DNA of 64,000 nucleotides from Laspinema olomoucense D3b (GCF_025370785.1 NZ_JAMXFA010000002.1:216414-280413), one strand, 5' to 3'; numbered from the stretch's first letter, positions 41,083-50,033 are shown. The notes: generated from the letters alone by a model not told the origin. Program-made: numbers and translations.

Positions 41083-41199
41083 CTCGTGTCATGGCTGAAG
41101 CCGTGACACGGGCATTTTGCGGCTCTGCCGCCTAATTGAGGTGTAGATACAGGAGGCAGAGCCTCCAATAAGCATGACTCGGCAGAGCCAAGTCACGAG
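41083..41199. repeat. Paired inverted double-hairpin repeats
   Basis: Two diverged copies of the 50-bp family at 5665 and 6918, in the same relative orientation (CTCGTG...GCCGCC then AGGAGGCAGAGCCTCC...CACGAG), but with only about 15 bp between them instead of a gene. The pair lies between the converging HU-like and ruvX genes and may end both transcripts. Confidence 0.75.
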
Positions 41200-41202
41200 A
41201 GA

Positions 41203-41667
41203 TTAACTGTTTTCTGGTTGTTCTACAGTTTCCACTTTGATAGTTTTGCGTCGGTCCTCTAACCATTGTTGCAAAATCAAAGCCGCCGCTTTGCGGTCAA
41301 TTAACCCTTTATTGCGAGAGGGAGAAACATTTTGTTCAATCATCATTTGCTCGGCATAATAGGAAGTGAGGCGCTCATCTACAAACTCTACTGGTAAATT
41401 GAGTGCTGCCGAGAGGCGTTTGCTAAATTTCTGAACTTGGCGCGCTTGAAAGCCGATAGAACCATCCATTGAATAAGGCAATCCTACCACTAACAGCGAT
41501 ACCCCCCGTTCTTCAATAATCGCCTGAAGTTGGCTGAGAGTATCGGCAAAAGATTTCCCTTCAATGGTGGTAATTCCTGTAGCAATTAAACCTGTCCCAT
41601 CGCAACCGGCGACGCCAATCCGTTTGCGACCAATATCTAATCCAAGTGCTGAGATTTTTTGTGCCAT
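41203..41667 (-). CDS. ruvX: Putative pre-16S rRNA nuclease / Holliday junction resolvase-like (YqgF/RuvX)
   Basis: 154 aa, RNase H-like fold. Asp11 in GLDIGRKRIGVA, then VVGLPYSMDGS, VEFVDERLTSYYAEQ, and the final aspartate in GLIDRKAAALIL. The family (YqgF) matures the 5' end of 16S rRNA in E. coli; a resolvase role has also been proposed. ATG at 41667. No operon partner. Confidence 0.95.
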   Translation of the reverse strand: MAQKISALGLDIGRKRIGVAGCDGTGLIATGITTIEGKSFADTLSQLQAIIEERGVSLLVVGLPYSMDGSIGFQARQVQKFSKRLSAALNLPVEFVDERLTSYYAEQMMIEQNVSPSRNKGLIDRKAAALILQQWLEDRRKTIKVETVEQPENS

Positions 41668-41760
41668 TCCCTCATTAAACCTGACAGACTTGAGCGTTCA
41701 CTCATGGGGTGCATCTCACTGTTGCGAGTGTTGAGCCAGCCCCTACCCCGACTCAGCCTT

Positions 41761-41855
41761 CACCACCCCGTCAGGCTTCGCCTGCCACCCCTCCAGAGGA
41801 GGGGAATGGGGAAAATTCCCCTCCTCTGGAGGGGTGCCCGTAGGGCGGGGTGGTG
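41761..41855. repeat. Large imperfect hairpin
   Basis: CACCACCCCGTCAGGCTTCG... (41761-41807) and its inverted partner ATTCCCCTCCTCTGGAGGGG... (41815-41855) fold back on each other over more than 40 bp with a 7-nt loop. Same family as the arms of the element at 35067-35222, here without interior sequence. Located in the 281-bp spacer between ruvX and the GNAT gene. Confidence 0.8.
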
Positions 41856-41948
41856 GTTGCCTAACTCAGATGCACCCCACTCATCCTCATGAACGGCCAA
41901 GGGTTAGCCGTCGAGTCATTAGCCAGATTCTGACTAATGACCCAGACT

Positions 41949-43196
41949 CTAACTCAGGGTATCATCATCCAAGGTCATATCCAATTGCTCATTGGGGAGC
42001 AAGGCACCAATATCCTCAAGCGAGGATTGGGAGGGTTCTGGTTTCCCCCCAGCGGAAGGAGAGGGCGGTTTGGATAGCCAAGACATCCGGCTGGGAATGG
42101 GTTTGCGAGTGCCTTGTAAGCCTTGCAGGACCTCGGATAATTGCAATTCCAGAGAAACGGGCTTAGATTCACGCAGCTTGTGCCATACCGATCGCGACAT
42201 CAGCAAGCTGTGGGAAATCCGCTGTGCACCGACTTGCTGCAAATATTCTTCCCGTTCTGGCTGATAGTCCGCAGAGGCTAACAGCAGGGATTGGGGCGGT
42301 AATTCTTGGACAATCCGGGCCATTTGAGCCAGCAGTTCAGGATATAACCAGGTGTAAGCCGGATGCACCGTCAGTTCGGCTACATGGGGTTGAGACCCAT
42401 TGCGACTGAGGCGGACTTGAAAATAGCCGATCGCCGCTTTGCGTTGGGGTTCAAAAACATACCCGCTGACGGTTTCGGTTTTATGCAGCCATTGGCGGAC
42501 ACCTTGAATGACAGCACCCACCAAGCTGGTATGAAAATCCTGGATATGGCGATCGAACACTTGACGCACCAAAGGCGGCATCGCCGCAGTATCCAATTGA
42601 TACAGCAGTTGAGCATCGGCATTACTCACCGGCATCAAATTAGGCAAATCCGGTTCCCGTTGGGCCAACTGTTCCAACAATTCCGAGGCGATCGCCCAAT
42701 AGGTCATCTGCGCCAACGGCTGAAACCCATTATGCCGATACAGCGCCAGTTCATCTTTTTCATTCACATCCACTTCTAGCAGCCACATCCGCGCTTCCCA
42801 GATGGACTCTAAGCAATGGCGGATCAGTTGGGACCCAATCCCCAATTTTTCCGAACTCGGAGGGACTACTATTCGGTCAACACGCCAAGTGCTGCGGGTA
42901 TGGTTAAACGGGGAAATCTGAATCGCACCCCGAATTTTGCGATCGTCTTGGGCGACCCGAACGCACAACCGATTTTGGAGTGGATTAGGAAACACACTCA
43001 GCAACTTCAGGGGCCAATACCAGCGGCGAACCGTATCAATTTGAGTCCCAATATCCAGGGACCCATTGTCAATAGAACTGCTGGGACTGCCCGCCTCAAT
43101 TTCAGTTGCGTTAGCGAGTTCTGCTACCGCTTCTAGGTCGCGGTATTGCAGAGGGCGGATCGTCAGTGTTTGATTTTGGGGCAGGTGTGAGGTCAT
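41949..43196 (-). CDS. GNAT-family acetyltransferase, two domains plus tail
   Basis: 415 aa. First GNAT unit at about 10-180 (IRPLQYRDLEAVAELAN; acetyl-CoA loop VPPSSEKLGIGSQLIRHCL; LALYRHNGFQPL). A second, more degenerate GNAT-like unit spans about 190-345 (GYFQVRLSRNGSQPHVAELTVHPAY). The last 60 residues are Pro/Ser-rich and acidic, probably disordered. Acetyl acceptor unknown. GTG/ATG choice is not critical: the ATG at 43196 starts MTSHLPQNQTLTIRPL directly before the domain. Confidence 0.85.
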   Translation of the reverse strand: MTSHLPQNQTLTIRPLQYRDLEAVAELANATEIEAGSPSSSIDNGSLDIGTQIDTVRRWYWPLKLLSVFPNPLQNRLCVRVAQDDRKIRGAIQISPFNHTRSTWRVDRIVVPPSSEKLGIGSQLIRHCLESIWEARMWLLEVDVNEKDELALYRHNGFQPLAQMTYWAIASELLEQLAQREPDLPNLMPVSNADAQLLYQLDTAAMPPLVRQVFDRHIQDFHTSLVGAVIQGVRQWLHKTETVSGYVFEPQRKAAIGYFQVRLSRNGSQPHVAELTVHPAYTWLYPELLAQMARIVQELPPQSLLLASADYQPEREEYLQQVGAQRISHSLLMSRSVWHKLRESKPVSLELQLSEVLQGLQGTRKPIPSRMSWLSKPPSPSAGGKPEPSQSSLEDIGALLPNEQLDMTLDDDTLS

Positions 43197-43317
43197 TTTG
43201 GAGGGACTGTTTATTCAACATTACTTGACAGCACCGTGCAAAAAGCTTTCCGGGCTTCGCAACCCTCGTGGAACAGCACAGGTGGCTATCTTTCACCCTG
43301 CCCGATCGCCCCCCTCA

Positions 43318-43355
43318 CGGAGGAAGGCAGAAGATCGGCGCTGTTCCTTCCTCCG
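43318..43355 (-). terminator. Stem-loop after the CofE-like gene
   Basis: CGGAGGAAGG (43318-43327) pairs perfectly with CCTTCCTCCG (43346-43355) around an 18-nt loop. It is 25 bp past the stop of the minus-strand CofE-like gene. No T-run, so it could instead be an mRNA 3'-stabilising structure. Confidence 0.45.
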
Positions 43356-43379
43356 TTATAATCCATCGCTGTTTTAGGA

Positions 43380-44567
43380 TTAAGATTTCCGGCCCGGACG
43401 AATCAACACCACAGGGGTTTGCTCATCGGCATTCCCGGCAGGATTGCTCCGTAAGGATTGCTCTAAAATCTCAGTAGAAAGCTCGGAGGAGGCTGCTAAT
43501 ATCTTAACCGCTTTTAAATCGTTCACGTCTACGATAGCAGCAGATAATCCCGTCTGTTGTTTGATGGTATCGACAACTTGCTGGGGATTATCGGGACCGA
43601 GGACAATAAATTGATCGTAGGGAGGCAGAGTCCCGGTGACGTCATCAATCAGTCTTGCCTGTTCTCCGGCTAATTGGTAAAAGACCCCTGGTTTCCCAAA
43701 GACTTTGGCGATCGCCCCAATGAAAAAGGCCAAAGCCACCCGCACAGGTCCCTCGATATCCACCAAGGTTTGCAATCCGCAGGCGGTAGCTAAACTAGAG
43801 GTAGGCAGGAAGTAATAACAGAGGCGTTTTGCCACAAATCCGGGTTTAACGGTACTGGGATGATGCCAGCGGTCCTGCATAATTGCTACAGGGGTTTCCC
43901 CAATGGTCACGATATCCCCAGGTTGAGCATGAGGCATCACATACCGCTTAACGATATCAACGGGATCATCCAAGTTCGTCAATAAATGAGTCTTGATGGG
44001 TAAAATTTCCGCATTGGCTTCGGGAATCTTGCGCCAGTTGGTAGATTCCGAGGGGTCTGGATATTTTAAGGGTACGACCAGATGGCGGGTTTTGGGAATC
44101 CGGCCCTCGGGTCCGTAGGTGACATAAGTGATGGCAATCCAGGCAGCTTTTAGGCGATCGAGGTTCGGTCCCTGAATATCAATCGCCACTTTCATGCGAG
44201 TTTTTTTGCCAATTTTGACAATATAGCCAAACCAGTAGTTATCATCCCGAGCTTTTTCGTCCGGGTGCATGGGAATCACTTCTGTGCGGGTGGTGATTCC
44301 TTCTAGGCTACTGCCGGAGAGGAGTTTGACCTCCGTATGAACTTCCGGCACCATAATTTCTAGGGTGGAGGTGCGGTTAATCAGTTCCAGTTCCCCAATC
44401 AGTTGACGCCGTTCGGGAGATAACACTTCTTCGTGCCATTCTCCTGGGGTCAAATCTAGTTGATTTCCAGGTCTTCTGCGGTATTGGGATTCGATGGCAG
44501 CGGCAGCGGTTCCTAGGACCAATGCTGCCGCGCCGAGTGTGATTCCGATGGTGGTTGCGATCGCCAC
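43380..44567 (-). CDS. F420-0:gamma-glutamyl ligase (CofE)-like membrane protein
   Basis: 395 aa if started at the GTG at 44567, which has GGGGGA 5 nt upstream; the longer frame to 44621 lacks this. An N-terminal hydrophobic segment (AIATTIGITLGAAALVLGTAAAAI) anchors it. The central and C-terminal part matches the cyanobacterial CofE-like family: GDIVTIGETPVAIMQDRW, GPVRVALAFFIGAIAKVFGK, PGVFYQLAGEQARLIDDVTG. CofE adds glutamate to coenzyme F420, but this family is anchored, has an extra N-terminal domain (about 35-190), and no other F420 gene is in the window. The true substrate is therefore open. Confidence 0.8.
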   Translation of the reverse strand: MAIATTIGITLGAAALVLGTAAAAIESQYRRRPGNQLDLTPGEWHEEVLSPERRQLIGELELINRTSTLEIMVPEVHTEVKLLSGSSLEGITTRTEVIPMHPDEKARDDNYWFGYIVKIGKKTRMKVAIDIQGPNLDRLKAAWIAITYVTYGPEGRIPKTRHLVVPLKYPDPSESTNWRKIPEANAEILPIKTHLLTNLDDPVDIVKRYVMPHAQPGDIVTIGETPVAIMQDRWHHPSTVKPGFVAKRLCYYFLPTSSLATACGLQTLVDIEGPVRVALAFFIGAIAKVFGKPGVFYQLAGEQARLIDDVTGTLPPYDQFIVLGPDNPQQVVDTIKQQTGLSAAIVDVNDLKAVKILAASSELSTEILEQSLRSNPAGNADEQTPVVLIRPGRKS

Positions 44568-44974
44568 AAGTTTCCCCCTGTTCTCAAAATGTACAAAAAT
44601 CGCGCAGGTAGCTGACTCCACCTCAAGCAGGCAGCCGGTCCATTCCGGGCAATCCCATGCTGAAGTAAGCTAAAAAATGTTTACCACGGATATTTCCCTC
44701 GCGATCGGCTTAATTCCGGATCCGCCACCGACGCCCCACCCCTTCCCAGACAAAACCGCAATAATTTCCCGACAAGGCATCAATTTTACTCAATTTCTCT
44801 ACATTTAGCGTTTTTTCTCTCGACTTGTCCTATATTTAGGATGCAGCAACTCTTATGCTGGAAATCTGCCCCCTACCGGACCTCATCCCCTTGAAATGTC
44901 ATAACCCTATTTTTCCTAAACATTTGTAAACTAATATGAAGCGTTTTCTGAATATCAGAATATTTTAGATTCCA
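44568..44974. other. Divergent spacer before cruF
   Basis: 407 bp between divergent genes; it must hold both promoters. The AT-rich stretch AACATTTGTAAACTAATATGAA (about 44919-44940) could supply a -10 for cruF, but no -35 is convincing. No gene seen. Confidence 0.5.
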
Positions 44975-45913
44975 ATGAAGCAACTTGTAACTGCTGAACG
45001 TCTGTGCCTGATTAGCCATACCCTATCAATGGCCTTTGGACTTGCCGGACTGCTGCTGGTATTACCCAATCCCGAATTCATCGTCAATCTGTCCGAATTC
45101 GGCCAGAAAGTATTCCAATGGAGCATGGCTGGAGGGGGAGTCTCCTATATCATCTTAGGGGCTGCGGCAGTCGCCCTTTATGCTTATAGAGTATTGGGAA
45201 CGCGATTGTGGTTAACCTTCATGGTTCCTGCGGTGGTTCTATCCCTCGGGAGTGAACTACTCGGGACCAGTACCGGGTTCCCCTTCGGACACTATCAATA
45301 TTTGAGTGGTTTAGGCTATAAAGTTGCCGGGTTAGTCCCCTTTACCATTCCCCTGTCCTGGTTTTATATGGGACTCGTCTGCTACGTCTTAGCCCGTGCG
45401 GGATTAGAATCGATTCAACTACCAAACTGGGTTAGACAAATTGGGGCGATCGCACTGGGAGCACTCCTACTCACCGCCTGGGACTTCGTACTCGACCCCG
45501 CCATGAGTCAAACCCAATTCCCCTTCTGGCAATTCCAAGAAGAAGGAGCCTTTTTCGGAATGCCTTACCGCAACCTCACTGGGTGGATGGGAACCGGCGC
45601 AATCTTCATGAGTGTTGCTGCTTTCTTTTGGGGTAAAGCACCACTTAGATTATCCCGTTCACAGTTAGGATTACCGTTAATCACCTACATTGTTAACTTT
45701 GCCTTTGGTGCAGTGATCACCTTAGTTGCATTAGATTCCCGCTTCGTGATTCCCACCTTACTCAGCATGGTTCTGGGAGTAGTTCCGGCAGTGGTGTTAT
45801 GGTGGATTGCCTCTCCTTTGGAAGCAGCAGAAACCGAGATGGCGATCGAGCCCCTTCCAGCAAACACCCTCTCTCAAGTCTCCCTACCCCCCGTAGAAGT
45901 CGCCGCCAAATAA
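44975..45913 (+). CDS. cruF: Gamma-carotene 1'-hydroxylase CruF (DUF422)
   Basis: Hydrates the psi end of gamma-carotene, an early step to myxol-type carotenoid glycosides. 312 aa, about 8 membrane helices. Family features: SELLGTSTGFPFGHYQY near 107-124, LLTAWDFVLDPAMSQ, FWQFQEEGAFFGMPYRNLTGW. The last 35 residues are non-membrane and variable. A strong intrinsic terminator follows. In several cyanobacteria cruF and the glycosyltransferase gene cruG are adjacent; here 2.3 kb of accessory genes lie between them. Confidence 0.95.
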   Translation: MKQLVTAERLCLISHTLSMAFGLAGLLLVLPNPEFIVNLSEFGQKVFQWSMAGGGVSYIILGAAAVALYAYRVLGTRLWLTFMVPAVVLSLGSELLGTSTGFPFGHYQYLSGLGYKVAGLVPFTIPLSWFYMGLVCYVLARAGLESIQLPNWVRQIGAIALGALLLTAWDFVLDPAMSQTQFPFWQFQEEGAFFGMPYRNLTGWMGTGAIFMSVAAFFWGKAPLRLSRSQLGLPLITYIVNFAFGAVITLVALDSRFVIPTLLSMVLGVVPAVVLWWIASPLEAAETEMAIEPLPANTLSQVSLPPVEVAAK

Positions 45914-45934
45914 CCCTCCATTGCTTGTAAAATT

Positions 45935-45972
45935 AAAGGTGTGTTATGGTCCGACCATAGCGCACCTTTTTT
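45935..45972 (+). terminator. Intrinsic terminator after cruF
   Basis: AAAGGTGTGTTATGGT-CCG-ACCATAGCGCACCTTTTTT: a nearly perfect hairpin with one internal mismatch, closed by a T-run, starting 22 bp after the cruF stop. It should cut cruF off from the cassette that follows. Confidence 0.85.
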
Positions 45973-46019
45973 AGTCCAGTGATAGGGGTAGATTGACCGA
46001 AGATTTGGCAGGCTGTTCT

Positions 46020-46235
46020 ATGAGTGAAAATTTACATCAAATGACCCATGCTGAACTCAAACAATACCTGTCTCAACATCGAAATGAAGAAGAGGCATTC
46101 CGGGAAGCGTTGCAAGTGTTAATCAGTCGGCGTAATTCTGAAACAGTTCGCTACCCTTATCCTTTCGATTTAGCCAATCCTGAACGTGAAATCACCGCTA
46201 TTTTGAAAGCCAAAATCAATTTAACTGATTCATAA
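46020..46235 (+). CDS. Small DUF6887-like protein
   Basis: 71 aa from the ATG at 46020 (MSENLHQMTHAELKQYLSQH); an upstream TTG at 45993 would add 9 residues. The pattern MTHAELKQYLSQHRNEEEAFREAL is that of a small helical family common in cyanobacteria and usually found next to other small genes; function unknown. It begins the accessory cassette between cruF and cruG, 105 bp before the ATPase gene. Confidence 0.7.
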   Translation: MSENLHQMTHAELKQYLSQHRNEEEAFREALQVLISRRNSETVRYPYPFDLANPEREITAILKAKINLTDS

Positions 46236-46340
46236 ATGATTAACGCAAGAGATGAGAGAGCGTCGTTCCAACAACAGTAAGACCAACTAGCTTTCTTGAC
46301 TAACACATGACAAACGACCAATGACCCTTGTCTATAATTT

Positions 46341-47504
46341 ATGTTTAAAACCATAGCCATTGAAAATTTTAGAGGATTCCAATCCTTTAAACTAGAAAAC
46401 CTGGGTAGAATCAATTTATTAGTTGGGGAAAATAACAGCGGTAAAACCTCTATTTTAGAAGCGGTTGAGGTGCTCTGCTCTCGGGGGACGGTCGAGACCC
46501 TGATCAAAGTGATGAACAGAAGAGGGGAATATTTAGAGGGGGAAGAGGATGGCTTGAATCAGCGGGAACGGGTTTTTGAAATTCGCCATCTATTTTATGG
46601 ACATGAAATTGAACCCAATCGGGTTTTTTCAATTTCTGGAACTACGGAAGATAGTACGGAAACCTTGTCAGGATTAGTTCGATTCAAAAATGGCCCAAGG
46701 GACCCTGAACCTCCTGGTGGCTATCAAGCCTATCCTCTTAATGATTTGGCGTTATTAGATAAGTTGGCGTTATTAATAGATGAAGGGAATGAACTAGAGT
46801 TTCAACTTAAATGGCATCGGGCACAAGAAAGCGAACAACGCAAAATTAGTTTATTATTTTCTGGGGGACTTCCTGTTAATTCTATTCACTATGAGACCAG
46901 CAGACTGAGTGATTCAGGACCCCCAAAAAGCCGACTTCAATTTGTAAATTCATCATCTTTAACCAAAGAAAAGATGATTGACTTATTTGAAAAAATTGTA
47001 TTAAATCCTGAAGAAAAGCTGGTACAGGAAGCCCTCCAAATTGTTGAACCCAGAATTGAACGCATTGCGTCGGTGAGGTCTCGAATTAATAGAAATTCAG
47101 ACTCACGGGGGGGATTTGTGGTGCGTCTTTCAGATAGCGATCGCCGGATACCGATTGGGAGTATGGGAGATGGCATTTGGCGGATTTTAGGCATTGCCTT
47201 AGCAACTATCTGTGCAGAAGGGGGTGTTTTATTAATTGATGAAATCGATACAGGACTTCACTTTACGGCGCTTTCTAAAATGTGGGAAATGATTTGGAAA
47301 ACCGCGATTCGATTGAATGTTCAGGTTTTCGCCACCACCCATAATAGTGATTGTTGGATGAGTCTCGCCACAATTGCCAATCAGGAATCATCCGCTAAAC
47401 ATGGAATTAGAATTCACCGCATAGAACGGGGTAAAAATACCAGTGTAGTCTTTACAGACCGGGAAATTGTAGTTGCAGCAGAACGAGGATTTGAGGTTCG
47501 TTAG
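46341..47504 (+). CDS. OLD-like AAA ATPase (split system, ATPase part)
   Basis: 387 aa, ABC/SMC-type ATPase of the AAA_15/AAA_21 kind. It opens with MFKTIAIENFRGFQSFKLEN, typical of RecF/OLD-like proteins. Walker A GENNSGKTS (29-37), a signature-like PIGSMGDGIWRIL (271-283), Walker B GGVLLIDEIDTGLH (Asp300, Glu301), and H-loop ATTHNSDCW (His334). The usual long coiled coil is short (about 100-240). Unlike OLD proteins it has no C-terminal TOPRIM domain; the next gene, 2 bp downstream, supplies a TOPRIM-like protein instead. This layout resembles anti-phage ATPase-TOPRIM pairs such as PARIS, but identity with them is not shown. Confidence 0.9.
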   Translation: MFKTIAIENFRGFQSFKLENLGRINLLVGENNSGKTSILEAVEVLCSRGTVETLIKVMNRRGEYLEGEEDGLNQRERVFEIRHLFYGHEIEPNRVFSISGTTEDSTETLSGLVRFKNGPRDPEPPGGYQAYPLNDLALLDKLALLIDEGNELEFQLKWHRAQESEQRKISLLFSGGLPVNSIHYETSRLSDSGPPKSRLQFVNSSSLTKEKMIDLFEKIVLNPEEKLVQEALQIVEPRIERIASVRSRINRNSDSRGGFVVRLSDSDRRIPIGSMGDGIWRILGIALATICAEGGVLLIDEIDTGLHFTALSKMWEMIWKTAIRLNVQVFATTHNSDCWMSLATIANQESSAKHGIRIHRIERGKNTSVVFTDREIVVAAERGFEVR

Positions 47505-47506
47505 GT

Positions 47507-48154
47507 ATGGCAACAATTCACCAAAATCTGCTGCTTGTTGAAGGGGAGCAAGATAAGCGGGTTATTCCCTACCTTATCGAAGCTAATGGCATCGATTGGG
47601 GGACGACTAAAAATCCAATTGTTAAAATTGAAGCTTACGATGGGTGGCAACAATTAATCAATCCAGATGAAATTTCCACGGCGTTGAAAAGTTCCGGTTT
47701 AGAGGCTTTAGGCATCATGGTCGATGCCGATGATAATCCAGCAGGACGGTGGCAGAGTATCCGCAACACTTGTCGGGAAATTATCCCGGGTCTACCTGAT
47801 GAACTTCCAGAATCTGGATTAATTCATATCTTGCCTGATGAGAAGAAGTTTGGGGTCTGGATTATGCCGGATAACAAAATGCAAGGGATGTTAGAAACTT
47901 TTTTATCCTATTTGATTCCCGAACAGAGTGAACCCTTGTGGGACTATGCTCAAGGAGTGGTCAAAGAAGCTCAAACAAAAGGTGCTCCATTAATTGAGTC
48001 TCATCTTGATAAAGCTAATATTTATACCTGGTTGGCATGGCAACATCCCCCCGGACGACAATTACATAATGCCATTATGGAGCGAATTCTTAATCCCACC
48101 CATCCAAGGTCTACTGTATTTATTAATTGGTTTAAAAATTTATATAATCTGTAA
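47507..48154 (+). CDS. TOPRIM-like (DUF3226-type) partner of the ATPase
   Basis: 215 aa. It starts 2 bp after the ATPase stop, with AGGT overlapping that stop. A TOPRIM-like core is visible: LLLVEGEQDKRVI (Glu12, the likely catalytic acid; Glu14) and GIMVDADDNPAGRW (Asp73-x-Asp75-Asp76), as in OLD nucleases and the DUF3226/DUF4435 relatives. The C-terminal half (WIMPDNKMQGMLETFL, then LAWQHPPGRQLHNAI) matches the general form of DUF3226 proteins. Probable metal-dependent nuclease or effector controlled by the ATPase; both are inference. Confidence 0.85.
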   Translation: MATIHQNLLLVEGEQDKRVIPYLIEANGIDWGTTKNPIVKIEAYDGWQQLINPDEISTALKSSGLEALGIMVDADDNPAGRWQSIRNTCREIIPGLPDELPESGLIHILPDEKKFGVWIMPDNKMQGMLETFLSYLIPEQSEPLWDYAQGVVKEAQTKGAPLIESHLDKANIYTWLAWQHPPGRQLHNAIMERILNPTHPRSTVFINWFKNLYNL

Positions 48155-48275
48155 GGGATGAATTTAATCAATCTCTCAGCGATAATCGGCAAATTGCAGT
48201 AAAGTGATACCCTGTAAGGATTGTTCGAGATATCCCGATCGCTGGTAACTCTCGATCGCTTCCCTTTTACCTGAA

Positions 48276-49472
48276 TTGCCTCTATACCATATTTTGTCTG
48301 ATTTGTCACTCTCTATTTTATCGACCATTCTGTTACTGTTGCAGTTGCCTGCGGCGGCGATTCTGCTTTCTCGGCTGATTAAAGGGGCGTTTCGGCAGCC
48401 TCCGATTGAACCGACTACACCGACTCAGGAGATGTATGGTGCAGTGAGTGTGGTGGTCCCGACTTTAAATGAACGCGATCGCCTCTCCCCCTGTCTGGCT
48501 GGATTAACTCGGCAAAGTTATGAAGTGCGGGAAATTATCATTGTGGATAGCAACTCCACCGATGGCACTCAAGATTTAGTCAAGGCGGCGGCAGAAACGG
48601 ACCCCCGGATTCGCTTGGTGACTGATGACCCCTTGCCGCCGGATTGGGTGGGCCGTCCTTGGGCCTTGAATTATGGATTTCTGTCCAGTTCCTCCGGGAG
48701 TCGCTGGTTTTTAGGCATCGATGCGGATACTCAACCTCACCCGGGTTTGGTGGCGGCAGTGGTGCAGGCGGCAGAGGCAAAAGGGTATGATTTGGTCTCT
48801 TTCTCCCCGCAGTTTATTCTCAAAGAGGCGGGGGAAATGGTGCTACAACCGGCGCTATTAATGACCCTGGTCTATCGCTTTGGTCCCACGAATACCGAGG
48901 CGAGTTCGGCAGAACGGGTGATGGCAAATGGTCAATGTTTCCTCTGTCGGCGATCGGTGTTGGCGGCAGTGGAGGGTTATCAGAGCGCCCGTCAGTCGTT
49001 TTGTGATGACGTGACTTTGGCCCGAAATATTGCCCAAGCTGGGTTTAAGGTCGGGTTTATGGATGGGGCGAAGGTGATTAAGGTGCGGATGTATGAGGGG
49101 GCGGCAGAAACTTGGCGCGAGTGGGGGCGGAGTTTGGACCTCAAGGATGCAGCGTCATGGGGGCAAACTTGGGGAGATGTTTGGTTTTTGCTGGCGGTGC
49201 AAGGGTTGCCGCTGTTGGTAGTGTTGGGATATCTGTTATTCGGGTTGGAAGGGTCGCGGTTGCTGTTGGGGTTAAATTTATTTTTGTTGGGGATTCGGTT
49301 TGCTTTGAATTTGGCGATCGCCCCTTCTTATGACCGGACCCAGGCCCCAAAAATGGCGGCCTGGTTGTTTTGGCTGTCTCCTCTGGCTGACCCTCTGGCA
49401 GTGTTGAGAATTATTCTGTCCGCGATTCACACCCCGACTCAGTGGCGTGGACGACAGTATGGACCCCAATAG
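48276..49472 (+). CDS. cruG: Carotenoid 2'-O-glycosyltransferase CruG (GT2)
   Basis: Adds the sugar to the myxol-type carotenoid made after CruF. 398 aa. N-terminal membrane segment (about 8-35), GT-A domain with VVVPTLNERDRLSPCL, IIIVDSNSTDGTQ, DxD in GIDADTQPH, an acidic FCDDVTLARNI, and three C-terminal hydrophobic helices. The start is taken as the TTG at 48276 (no ATG before the membrane segment). The assignment as CruG rather than another GT2 rests on family resemblance and on cruF lying just beyond the accessory cassette. Confidence 0.85.
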   Translation: MPLYHILSDLSLSILSTILLLLQLPAAAILLSRLIKGAFRQPPIEPTTPTQEMYGAVSVVVPTLNERDRLSPCLAGLTRQSYEVREIIIVDSNSTDGTQDLVKAAAETDPRIRLVTDDPLPPDWVGRPWALNYGFLSSSSGSRWFLGIDADTQPHPGLVAAVVQAAEAKGYDLVSFSPQFILKEAGEMVLQPALLMTLVYRFGPTNTEASSAERVMANGQCFLCRRSVLAAVEGYQSARQSFCDDVTLARNIAQAGFKVGFMDGAKVIKVRMYEGAAETWREWGRSLDLKDAASWGQTWGDVWFLLAVQGLPLLVVLGYLLFGLEGSRLLLGLNLFLLGIRFALNLAIAPSYDRTQAPKMAAWLFWLSPLADPLAVLRIILSAIHTPTQWRGRQYGPQ

Positions 49473-49715
49473 CAGGAATTCCACTGCGGAACAAGCAGCC
49501 CCCTGCTTCCTTTGCATCACTTGATTGGAAGCCATGAGAGGGGTTCCCCGAAGGCTGGGCCTTCAGGGTGAACTTTGATTGAGGATATGGCATGAGCGCA
49601 TGATCAAACGTAAAGAAAGAACATGAGGTTTGACCCTGGACTCTAAAGCCGGAACAAAGGACTCCGGACAGTAGAGTAATGACTGAGAAACCAATCACGA
49701 ATCGTTGATTCGGAG

Positions 49716-50033
49716 TTATTCTCCGGCCCCATCATCCTCAGCGGATCCGTTAAATAAATCGATTCGTTCTAGTTGCCAGAGAATTTGGTTTCCTTCTCGT
49801 CGCACCCGGGAGACGATCCAGTTACGCCAAGGCCAGTTATCACCGCGACTGGTGACGGCGCTGGCATTGACATCCATGAGGTCGGCTAGTTCGGAACTCG
49901 TGATCAGATAGCCTTTGGTGGCGATGCGATCGGCGATTTCCAAGGTTTGCATCAGATATTGGAGTTGAGTGACCCTCACCTCACGGGGTAAGTTGTCAAG
50001 GGATTCAGTAGTGGAATGGGCAGTTGTGTCCAT
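49716..50033 (-). CDS. Small winged-helix-like hypothetical protein
   Basis: 105 aa from the ATG at 50033 (MDTTAHSTTESLDNLPREVR); 3 more codons are possible upstream. The middle, GYLITSSELADLMDVNASAV followed by WPWRNWIVSRVRREGNQILW, looks like a helix-turn-helix with a short wing, so DNA binding is plausible. Acidic C-terminus. It seems to be a cyanobacterial conserved type, but I cannot name a family. It converges with cruG. Confidence 0.7.
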   Translation of the reverse strand: MDTTAHSTTESLDNLPREVRVTQLQYLMQTLEIADRIATKGYLITSSELADLMDVNASAVTSRGDNWPWRNWIVSRVRREGNQILWQLERIDLFNGSAEDDGAGE

